Origin: Amblyornis subalaris
Lineage: Eukaryota; Chordata; Aves; Passeriformes; Ptilonorhynchidae
DNA length: 64,000 nt
Assembly: GCA_018881555.1 (NCBI GenBank)
Contig: JACAXG010000052.1
Coordinates: 1,736,001 to 1,800,000, forward strand
Reading direction: 5' to 3'
A program made the position numbers and the translations under genes. Shown here one piece after another: positions 13,401 to 25,400 of the stretch. The notes under the pieces were generated by a model. The model did not search any database. It was not told the DNA's origin and worked only from the letters and a program-made list of their open reading frames with translations. The stretch's first letter is position 1. The number at the start of each line of letters is the position of its first letter.

Positions 13401-16400
13401 ATTGATGGATTGGAGATAGAGATATTGAAATGGCATAAATAAAGTCAGGAAAAGTGCTGTGTGGTTTGAAATGAAGGTATTTAAAAACAATGCAACTTTA
13501 AGAATTGTGTAAGATTGAAGTGCTGTGGCATAACTAAAAATCAAAACTGTTTTCTCCTAGATTTATTATACTGGCAAATATCAGAGCCTTGGAATCAAAC
13601 AAGGTGGCCCTTCAGCTGGCAAATGGGTTGAACTCCCAATCACAAAATCTCCAAAGATTATTCAGTTTTCTGTTGGACATGATGGCTCACATGCCTTACT
13701 TGTTGCTGAGGATGGAAGCATATTCTTCACAGGTTCTGCTAGTAAAGGAGAGGATGGTGAATCAAGTATGTATCATTGCTTGCTTGACCAGGGGTTGGTA
13801 AAAGCCTCTTAAACGCTTTTTAATTTGAACAGTTTTAACATTTTCCAGGAACATATTGTAAGCATGCCATCTGTGCTGGAGGTTATCCTGACAACCAGTG
13901 CCACAGCCTCTCCCAGCTACAGAATCTGATCTCTGTTTTACCACAGTTTGGACTGTGTGGTGGAAGTCCTATTTTAGAGTTGTCCCAAGAAAAAACAGTC
14001 ATAAATTTGGTCGAGAGGCCATGCTGTCTGCCTGGGACTTTGAAAAACTATAGAGCCAAACTTTTGCCTCTTCGCTGTTGTTTTATTGAGCTCTGGAAGT
14101 GGGTGTTTTGCTGGCTGATGGAGAGGTAGATTGATTAGAATTTGTAGAAGCATGATCTTCCGTGCTTGATCAAGCAGAATTCTTCAAACATTAAAGAAGA
14201 CAGATTAATCTGGTCTTCAGACTAACAAATGCCTCATCAATATAAAATTAACACACTTCCTAGTTTTGATTTCTGTAGTTGTGTGTGTAGGTTGAAATAG
14301 GCTTTGTAAGACAATTAAAGATAGCATTAGGTGCCCTGAAGCTGTGATCTGCTGTGGTATTAAATTCCTTCACTTTAGGAAACAGATGGTAGATTATGTG
14401 GTAGATTAATAGTAATAATTAAAGTGTTTTGAAATACTTGAAGAATAATTTGTAAAACATACTGATCTAATAATGACTTTGCTTGCCATTGAATTTTTTG
14501 AGAGCAGCCAGTGTAATCCAATTAAAATTAGACCAGGAGATTTTACATATAGTTAGTTGTTTGTTCGGGTTTTTTTCATTACCAGTCTGAAAACTAACAA
14601 TTATGCCTTTGATGGTTTGGGGGTTTTTTGGTAGAATTACTTGTAATTTTTTTATTTATTTAAAGCTAAAAGCAGACGGCAATCAAAACCATATAAACCT
14701 AAAAAAATTATTAAAATGGAAGGAAAGATTGTCATATCTACAGCATGCAATAATGGAAGCAGTTCTGTAATTTCAAAAGATGGAGAACTCTACATGTTTG
14801 GAAAAGATGCCATTTACTCTGATAGCACAAGTAAGTTAATATTGGTCTTTTATATGATTTTTCAACTATAGTAATTGAAATTAGTGTGGAGGTTTTTAGC
14901 CTATGAAAATGTTTGTGTGTTTCTTACTTTCCTAATATATTTCTGGCATTCTGTTGATTCGGACAAATATGACAGAAGGATGCATAGAAAAAGGCAGTTT
15001 CCTAAAGTTCTGGAAAAGAGTTTAGCAACACTGGTGACAAATATCCAAATTAAGTCTTCCATTAAGGAAAAGAAAAAAATTCACTTCTTGTATTGATTTG
15101 ACACGAGAAGGCCACACAGGAAAAAGTCACACAAATGAGATGTGCTGTGCTGTGAACAAAGGCTGCTGGAAACCAGACCTTATGTGTTTCTCTGCTTGTA
15201 AGGTAGCAGGTGTTCCGGTACATCTCAGTTTAAGTAAAATATTAATGAAATAAACTCCAATGGCCTTATGCCTCCTTTAGAGTTCTGTTTCAAAACAAGT
15301 GAATTGCAGGAGTTTTAGGTGTGCTTTTGGCTTTTCTTTCTTTGCAGGACAGGTGGCCTAGGCCTAGTTCTCCTTTTGCTTTTTATTCTAGCACTTGTTT
15401 TTTATATTTGTTGTTTTTCTCCCTTGCTGTAAGCTTTAAAATTGTCAGTATCCACTAGCGATTTTGTTATATCATTGAGTTTCCTTCTTGGCTAGAAAGT
15501 GCAATATGTCACTCAAGTGTTTCATGTCTTACAGGTTTAGTAACAGATTTGAAAGGCCATTTTGTGACTCAAGTAGCCATGGGCAAAGCTCACACCTGTG
15601 TGTTGATGAAGAATGGAGAAGTTTGGACATTCGGAGTAAATAATAAAGGACAGTGTGGACGAGACACAGGCTCTATGAGCCAGGGAGGAAAAGGTGTGTG
15701 GCACCTTGATATTTTCCTTTTCTTTCGTGTGCTGGCAAATACCAAAAGTGAAAACAAAGCTAAACGTTTTGTTATAAAATGTTATTCCAATTCTAAAATG
15801 CATGCAGCATGCTTAATAAAATCAACCATGCCCATGCACAGAGAGGTTTCAAAAGTGTCACTATGCTGACTGAGTGTGCAAATCAGGCATTCTTACTCAT
15901 TCCTTTTAAAACCTGATCTGTGAGTGTTCTTCAGAGCTTCAGCAGTAGCTGCTGTTCATGGACACATAGAATAGTTTGAGTTGGAAGGGACTCCTTTTAA
16001 AGGTCATCAAGTCTAACCCCCGGCAATGAGCAGGGACATCTTCAACTAGATCAGGTTGCTCAGAGCCCTGTCCAACCTGACTTTACCTCTCTGGGTAACC
16101 AGAACCCTCTCTATTGGCCTCAGAAAGCAACTATTTCTTGTTTCAATATTGTAAGTAGGTTTTGGAGTTGAGAACATGGCAACAGCAATGGATGAAGACC
16201 TGGAAGAGGAACTGGATGAAAAAGATGAGAAGTCCATGATGTGTCCTCCAGGCATGCATAAATGGAAGCTGGAGCAGTGTATGGTGTGCACTGTATGTGG
16301 AGATTGCACGGGCTATGGAGCCAGCTGTGTTAGCAGTGGGCGTCCTGATAGAGTACCTGGAGGGTAAGCGAATGTGTGGGAACGTGTGTGGTGCAGTGTG

Positions 16401-19400
16401 GTGGATGGCTGAAGCACTTACTGAATGTAAACTGAGTTGAAACTTCAATCTAAAGTAACATTATAGCTAAAAAGAGTATGTGCTTTTAAAATCAGAAATA
16501 GGTTAAAATTTTTTTAAATAGCTTGTGGTGGCTGCAGGTGATTTAGTTTTAAAATCATGTTTTTACTTTAGCATATAGTTCTTTACTAGAGGCTATTGGA
16601 TATGAAGATCAATATAATCTGTCTCTTGACAGAGCTGCTGGCTCAGGATAACCTTTCTTCATCCTATGATGGAAGTTTTTTATCTTGCTGCTCAAGTTGC
16701 TTTTATCTGTTACTTCTGAGTTGAGCTGCAAAGAGCCACTGCTCCACCATTACTATTTCTCCAGCATTTTATGTGCTCATTGTTTCCTTGCTCAGGTTTT
16801 CATGTGGTGTGCATTAAATTAAATGAAGAAAAGTTGATGCTGAGAAGTCAATTCAGTGCATGGTCAGTGTATAGTCCTGGCAACATGGAACAGCAGCTAG
16901 GATTTAGACTAGCTGTACTTTCTATTTACTTCAGGAAAACTTGCATGTCCACATATAGAACAAACTAATAATCTATGGTTTAATTACAAAGGCATCAGTA
17001 ATGCACAAAAATAAAAGACAGTAATAAAGCAACTCTGTTTGCTGCAGAATCTGTGGCTGTGGCTCAGGTGAGTCAGGCTGTGCTGTATGTGGTTGCTGCA
17101 AGGCATGTGCTAGAGAACTGGATGGCCAGGAAGCAAGGCAAAGAGGAATCCTTGATGCTGTTAAAGAGATGATACCTTTAGATCTCTTGCTGGGTAAGTG
17201 ATATGAAATTAGCAAGATGGTTTTAATTCTCATTCTTATGGCACCTTTTTTTTTTCTCCTCACTACATTTGTTTACATGCCTTGTTATTAAGGGACAGTT
17301 TTAGTATGATATTGTTAAAATGGTGCTTATCAGTCAGATTTATTTATCGGTGATAGAGCAAAGTGGGATCATTCTGTTAAGTGAAATGTTTTAAGCTTAC
17401 CCTTACTATAGTCATCTGTGCCATTTTGTGACCTGTGCAATTATGATACTAATGTTGATACTATAAAGTAAGTTGTTCTTGTCCTTTTTGATATCCTGAA
17501 AATTTTTCTATGTTTTTACCAGGATTTAAGCATTCTTAAACTAAAAAAATGGCTAATTCATGTAAAGCCTTTTAAAAATATAAACAATTGTAGACTTGGT
17601 TTAATAATACTTTCTGAAGCTTTATANGGGAGAATGGAGATAAGCATGAAATACATAAGTAAATGCAGATACGTATATGTGTAGGTACTAAGTACTACTC
17701 AGTGATGTTGGAATTGTCAGATTCATGAAAACCAGGAAATTAGGAGATAATGCTTAGAACTCCACCAAATTTACTCAAATCCTTTTTTTTATTGTCAGGG
17801 CCATGTAAAGTGCAGTTAGTAAGTAGGTTTCAGTTTTTGTTTACTTCTTTTAAGGTTTATTGCCATGATAGCAATTTTAAAGATAGTTAAACATATTTTA
17901 TTTTCTCAATCTATATAGCTGTCCCTGTTCCTGGAGTTAATATTGAAGAACACCTTCAGCTACGGCAAGAAGAAAAGCGGCAACGCGTAATTAGGAGACA
18001 TAGATTGGAAGAAGGGAGAGGTGAGTGACTTACTGAGGGGAGGCTTGAATAGCTTGAGAAACTTCTGAGTCTGTTTCCTAAGAATGAAAATAGTCTTGCT
18101 CCAGTGAGTCTGTACAGTAATCAAGCTAAAATCAGATCCTAAATAGGTAGCTTGTTATGTAGCATGCTTTTGGAAAATTGAGAAAAATCTATGTGTTTAA
18201 CAAAGTCTACACCAAAGAATCAGAATTTTAATGGTGAAGAGGAGCATTTTATATCACTTTCACAGGTCAGTTTTTATTTTTTTTTCTGTTTCCTAGTTGA
18301 ATTATTGTTTTTTAAAATGTAGATGCTAAAACATTTTTATATGAAGAGATGAAAAGACTACAAGCCTGTCCAGTGCTAATTACTTATAATATGAATTATT
18401 TAATTACTATAATAAATTATTTTATTTCTGTTCTATAATAGTAGGCAGAGTTTCTTTGTATAAAATGAACTTTTCTATATTTGCATAGCATGAAAAAATT
18501 GACACAGACGAAATTAAAAAAGACACACTGCAACATTCCAAAATTCTTATATTTTATCTGCCTTATTGTTGATTTTTCACAAAAGTAATAATGTCCTTTA
18601 AGAGCTTTTCAGTACTCTTCTTGTTTTAAAATACCTCAGTGTCTTGATCTGGTAAATCCAATTTGAGAAATTTAGACTGATATAAATTGTTGTATTTTTG
18701 TGAAGCATGATATGGTTGGTAAGATTATTGTGTTTTGAGAAGAGGAATAACTTATTGGCGAGTGTGCTCTTTCAAGTTCCTGCTAGATTATTAAATACCA
18801 CTTTGATTCTTCTTTTATGAATTAGTTACTGGTTTTACTTGAATACAAAATGTGCCTTGTAATCCAGATTATTTCCTAGACTGTGATGAAAATCATGTCT
18901 TTATTTCACTTGCATTAAGAAATTACTGGTTTTAGTCACAAATAAAAAACAACCAGGAAGACAAAGCTTGTAGTTGCCTATGCAAATACAAAAGGGTGGA
19001 ATATATTTCTTTGAATCCTTGTAGCTAATTTTAGCTGTGAGGTGAAGAGAGGAAGCCTTTGTTTAGGTCATGTCAGAGCTGCACTGCGTGCTGCTTGCAG
19101 ATTATTTGGTACCAAATATTAGTTAACAATTTTCTCTTGATTCCTAATTGAATGCCCAGGCATTATTGAAAGGTGCGGCTGTTCAGCCCAGCAGTGACAG
19201 AGCTGGGAGATAGCTTTTAGTTAAAAGAAAAAGAAGAGTGGCAGAGAAAAACTTAATTTGCTTCTTTTTCTGTGGTTAGAAGTAGAACCCCAGAGCACCT
19301 TATCCTTTCTGTAATGCCATCTCTCAAAAAGAAGAAAAAGATCAGTTGAATAGTATCGGGATGTATTGTTATTGTTGGCTTACAGGTGTATAGGGACTGT

Positions 19401-22400
19401 AGCTAAAAAGATATTGTTGGCCAGCTTGTTGCACACGTTAGTATTATATTCTCTATCAGAAGAGCATTGAAATCCCATACCTATGTGGCTGTGGGAGGTA
19501 GTGGGTATGCCTGTGTGGAAGGGTTGGTAAGATTAATCTCCTGTTTTGGTTCAGAATGACTCTCTGATAAAGCTGGGAACAGTGTTTTGCAGATACTTAG
19601 AGATCTTGATTTATATAATCAGGTATGAATATTTGATAATCAATTTTGATTTGCAAACCAGGTCAAAAAGTAGGTTTTTTGCTTCTCCATCCAAATGCTG
19701 CAGTTTTTTATGAATGAGCTGGTGCAAAGAATAGCACCATTCTTGACAACTTTTATTGATGCTGCTCTTTTCATAAGAGAGAGCAAGAACATTTAAATAG
19801 TCTACTAAATTTTGTGGGCCAAAGGCTTTGCCATCTGAAAAAACTTAGTTATACTAGGGTTAAAAGAATAGGCAGGTTGCTTGTTGCTTAGTTTTCCCAA
19901 GAGTTCTAGTATTTGTGCATATGTAACAGAAAAAATGAGTGCTGATGAAATACCTATTTAGAGATCCAAAGAAAACCTCCAGCCTTTCAATTTTCTGAAA
20001 ACATTGCTTATTCAATTAAAGGCCAGACTGGCTCTGTTAGGGCCTTTCCCTAAGGTGCAGTGTTCAGTTTGTCAGGATTCTGATTTCTGGGTTATTTAGT
20101 GTGTTAATATGTCTTTTGTTCTTTTATAAGAAACAAAGCATACATAGTTTATAATAGTGAAGAATAGGATCCATCGGTGAATGTTGCTGCACACTCTTTA
20201 GTTATGGTTGGTGACCTTTATTCGATACAAATATTTTCAGTAGATCTTGAGTGTCTTGTAAACAAGAGGACTATGAAAGCTTTAAAAATATAGGAATATT
20301 TCATTCCTAAAGCAGTCATACAAATAAAACAAAAAATCACAAGAAACTGTAGTAAACGGCGGTGAGTGGATCACCCCGATTACCTTCCGCCCGGACGCCG
20401 GACAGCCACGGCCGAGGGCTTGGAGCCTCTCCAGGCAATGGGCGGCTGACTCGCCCCGAGAAGTGTCCGCCCCGTTGGAGTCAGTAGTTGCAGTGNTGGT
20501 AGAATAAGACACTCACGCTGGAGATNAAGGGTGAAAGGAGTGGGGTCTCCCAGCTCTCTCCTTTATTGGGGTAGAGGGACGGGGTTCTGGGTCGGAGAAG
20601 CTCCGAGGGAGAAAGCCCCCGGAGCTCAGGGTGCATCAGCTTTTAAGGGACTACAAAAGGGGAGGAGAAAGGGATAACAGCCAATGGGAAACAGGGTAAG
20701 GGGAGGATCTGAGGGCAAATCATCCAATAAACACAGTCAGGGGGAGGATACAAAGGGTTACAACCAATGGGGCGTCGAGTAACTTAGAAATTTCCAGAAC
20801 AGAAGGTGGTACAAAGAACTTAACTGACAAGTAAATCGTAGCTCTAATTTTCGGGGGAAAAGAGAGAGAGGGGGTGGGAATTAGACGTCAGTCTCCTCCT
20901 CCGACTCCTCCTCCTCCGAGAAGGAGGGCTCTGCATCGGAGGTGACGTCATCCATGCTAGCCATGGCAAGGGAAGGGGAATTTCCCACCACAAGAAACCT
21001 CTGACTCATTTGCCCACTGAATGTGTTAAAATAGAACTAAAGTTAAGGACAGAGGTGTAAGAGCACAAGTGCTGGAAGTAAACTGGTTTCCACATTGCAG
21101 ATTTTTAAGTGGTCTAACTGTTTGTGCTTCTTTACCAAAGCTCCAGATTTAGTCCTGTTACATTGACCTCTGATTTAAAAATATGTTCTTGTGGTCCACT
21201 TGAATTAAGAGAGAAAGTGATGGTTTTGTCTACAGGTATGACAATCATTTGATTCCTTCACAAGATCAGTTGTGGTCTCTTGTATGGAAGAGGATAAGAA
21301 TGCTCTTAATTTGCATTTGTCTGAAAATGCAAACTCTGAATTTAAATATTGTGGGTAGAAGTATTGTCATTAATAGCTGCAATATCAGTGACCTGGTTCA
21401 ATGTTACTGTTGCAAGCAGTTAACTCGTTTCTTAAACATCATCCAAGTAGCCTGACAGTGTTGTAAGGGACCTGTATATATGCTGCTCAGCAGCAGCACA
21501 CTGAACTTCAGAAATTTTAAGTGCTTATGCTGAAGATTTCTTTGTTTTTTACCTTGAAATTAGTCATAGATTATAGTTGCTATGGTGGAATTGTAACCAG
21601 TAAATAATTTTTATGTTTAGAATCAGTTTTTCATGTTGCTTCACTCAAGAANGAAGTTCTGTTCTAGTGACGACAAAAAAAAGATCCTTTAAGTGAATAG
21701 TGGGGAAAAAGTCTTTCAGTTTGGGATAATAAATTAACTATTTAAAAAAAATTGTAAGTTCCTTAATATTTTTTATATTTCTTTGCTCTTTTCCATGCAC
21801 AAGTGACTGTGACAAGCAGTGAAGAGAGCTCAAAATCAATTCCACATTTTTGAGTTGGGTGCATGACCTTTTGAGAAATAAAGCCAGCTGTATTCATCGC
21901 AGCTTCTATGCTAAATCATATCTCAACATAATTATTGATGGAATCATCTCAGCTTTTCACTGTCTCTGTTCTTTCGGTGAGAAGTGAGGGAGCTGATTTT
22001 CCATATAATGAAATGTTTGTTGTTTTTCAAGCTGGTTTGTGGCTTGATGAGAGTAGTGAGAGATGAGAATGGAATTACCTGCACTTCATTGTTCCCTGTG
22101 GCAATGGGGACGTTTTGTGTGTTAAAATGTTCAGAACATGGTGCGATTAATTTTCCTTTCCTATGAAACCAATTTTTTTGTCATGGAGGCATTAAATTAT
22201 GCCTTTATGGATTACAGAAGTCTGTGGCCCACGTTGTACAATTAATGTAATGAATTTAAGATCAGCATTTTCTGAGGGAGCTAATCTTGAAAGCTGTTCA
22301 TGTGACTTTTTCGGATTGGTATTTGAAGTAATAGAATTTAGAATAGTCAAAGATTTCAATTTATCATTTGAAGGTAATTCTGGGGGATTTTTCAGAAGGT

Positions 22401-25400
22401 GGTGAGAACGTGAAAATAGCTTTTTAAACTATATTTAAGTAATAAGGTAAAAAATACAGAAATTATTCTCAGTATGGTGATAATAAATGGCCTCATGCAT
22501 CACTGGTATTTCATTACTACTTTCCCAGCCTATGATGTAAAAACCTCTAGATAATCATTACTGAAGTGCAGATTTGGTGTGTAATTAAGCAAGGTTTAGC
22601 TTTTGATGCCCTTACAGAAAAGGAAAATTAATTTTTATCAGTCTTATTCTACTTGCAACAGCAAAGAACCCCCAGGAAATTGATGAATTTTAGTAAAAGC
22701 TGCTCTGTTTTGAGACAATATGATCTGATGCTGCCTACATTTGGGCATTTTTTCATTTTTCTGAAGTGTAACTGATTCACTTAATTCAGTGATTAGTTTT
22801 ACCATAGTAGGCTAAGTATCGTGTAAATCAGTTTAACATCTGCACGAGCCACTCTGAGCTTGGAATCAGTTCGTCTGTAACACTATTCTCTTTTCACTGC
22901 TGAACATGTACTTAAATATACAGCAGAACTATCTATTCAAGTGCAATATTACTTATTAAATATTAGTGCAGCTTCTTTAATGGTTTTAGTTTAATATTTA
23001 TTTTGATTCTTTCAGGGTTACATTTGTTTCAAAGTTCTTAAATCAAAACAAATAAAAAAAANCCCTGCCTTTTCACTTGAAACAATATCAAACTCATACA
23101 TGACTTTCTAAGAATGCTTTCAAGAGAAAGCTGTAGGGTTTTGCCTCTATTGACTATCAGGTATGGTTCTGTGAAGTCACATTGTTGTGCTTGAGTCTGT
23201 GATTCCTTTCTGAAAGAGCTGATTATTTTTAGTAAAACAGATGTTGAAAGTAAAAATATTTATATTATAGTTTCAGAAGTCAGATTTGTAGTAGACTCAT
23301 TGAGAACAGTTCTGGTTAATATTTGCTGTTTTAATTTACTTCATGTATTTATAGGTGGAAATGCATCTTTCTTATTTATTTAACAATATATACAAAGGCA
23401 AGTATTCAGAATGGAGAAAGTTTCAAAATTAAGATTATCATAAACCTTACTTCCATCTCATTCTCTTATTACTCCCATATTGCCCTGCATGTTTGTTTTG
23501 GCTAATGTGCATCTCTTTTTCCCCTTTAAAAGGCTCTAATTTTTCTTCCACACCTGATTTGTACAGTTTAAGTGTTGCTTTAAAACTACAGGAAGAGGCA
23601 TGTATCCTGTCTTTATTTTCAGTGTTTTGAACAAACGAAGCAAACTGCAATGAACCTTAGGGCCTGCACAACACGATGATATTCTCCATTAATATTTCTG
23701 CCTTAATGATAAATTGCTAGTCGTAGTTTGAAAAATACAGTTTTAAACAACATACACCATAACTATTATCCCTGCCTCATAACAATATTAAATTTTGTTT
23801 CCTTTAAGCCTTCAGAGGTCGGACATTATCCCACTATAATGTTCTCCGCTTTTAGTGGAACTGAAGTGAAGCATTTGCCCCCAGTTCCATTTTCTGAAAT
23901 ATTTTTCATTAAGATTTGCAACCTGATGATCTATTAGATAACTATTTTTCTATATTGGGGTTTGTCTCTCAATTATTAAAAAAACAAAACAACAAAAAGA
24001 CACCAAAAAAAATCTGCTTGGTCTCTTTCAAGAAGCCAAAAATAGGTTTTTATAACAGAGGGTGTGATCCAACCTGGGGCTTTGCTCTACAGCCTGAATT
24101 TGTACTACTTGTCTGTGTACCTCATGATATGTGTCATCATGTATTATTTTTCCAGGTAGCCTGCTGTGTTCAGTGCACTGGTGTAAAAGTCAGCATTTGA
24201 GATAATTGATTTCAGTCTTCTGTAATCACAGCTTGCCAAATAGCATTTGTTTAGGGTGAGGTACTAGAAGAAATCAAAATATGTGTAATATAAAATCAGA
24301 TATTAAATGCTTTCATAGTTGTGTCTAAGTGCTTAGATGACCAAGAATGCCAAAGCATGTAAGTGCATTGTAGGATGAAATAATTGTATACGTTTTCCTG
24401 TAGTCCACTGCATTATTTAATAAATACATTCTATTTGCAGAAAATTAAATTATTTCTGTGCTTGAAAGCAAAAAAAAATAAATTTAATTCCCTGCCAAAC
24501 AGTGTCCATGTTGAAAGACCTGGATCCTGCAGGACCAAGAAAGAAAAGTCTTGACATTTCCTAGGCTAGGGCTGTTTAACATCGGAGCTTAGCTGTGGAA
24601 AAACAGTCTGTGAAAAATCAAGGGAGAGAGTGAATGTCATTTTGCATGATATAGCAAATGATTTAAAATAGCAGCTCTGTAGTCTACCAGTGACTCCTCT
24701 CTGCTTGTCTTTGTCTCTCGATCTTCTAAAATAATGGAGAATAGTAATAGAGTATTCCCATGCAGATCTATGTTAGAGGCTTCTGGAAGAGTTTTCCAAC
24801 TAATACTCTGCAGGCTTTTTTTAACAAATTAAAGGAAGTGTCTAATGCATGGCTGGATTGTTCCACCGAATATTCATGGTACCTAAACTCTGCCCCCTTT
24901 GTACAGGCAACTTCAGATGCAAGCAGGGAGCAGATATGGTCTCCATGAATTGTTCTAGTGTTCTGTTTCCTGTGTTGTTATTTTGGAGGGAGAGGGAGGT
25001 ATTTTACACCTTGCTAGCCCATGACTAAGGAAGCAGACATCACAATGCAATCAAAATGTAGATGTTTCCTATTCTTTTATGATTGTGTTACAGATTTAGC
25101 ATGCACAAAAAGCCAAAGAAGATAACAGACTTGTGTTACATGGATTTGGGTACAAATTACTATGAAATGACGATCTATTGCATTGAACTTTATTTTGGAT
25201 TCAAGTTCTTTACACAATGGTAAATGGAGAGTATATAGAAATATCCAGAAACAAAGAAAAGTCCTGTGTTGGTCAGAAGGTTAGATTGTCATAGAATTGT
25301 CTTCTTGACTAGGGGAGTGTAATTCAGATGAGTAGCTTGGAAATTAATAGCAGTTGTGTGTTAGCACCATGCTGGAGCTGACAGCCTCTTATGCTTGCTA

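Larger units (their letters stand above)
20348..20992 (-). mobile_element. Solo LTR of an endogenous retrovirus, antisense to MYCBP2
   Basis: 645 bp, much richer in GC and CpG than its surroundings. On the minus strand it begins TGTGGTGGG and ends ACTACA, so it has the TG...CA ends of an LTR, and AGAAAC flanks both sides. In minus-strand order, U3 carries a short acidic reading frame (20964-20881), a CRE palindrome, three 41-bp CCAAT repeats and a TATA-like TTAAAA (20646-20641). A polyadenylation signal AATAAA follows at 20567-20562, defining a short R and then U5 (about 20545-20348). No internal gag, pol or env is present, so it arose by LTR-LTR recombination. The intact duplication and CpG content suggest a fairly young insertion. 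Two Ns (20496, 20526) lie inside. Confidence 0.85.

Noticed and set aside
21850..23000. Conserved non-coding enhancer in intron w14-w15
   Set aside because: The impression rests on sequence texture alone; without an alignment it cannot be supported.
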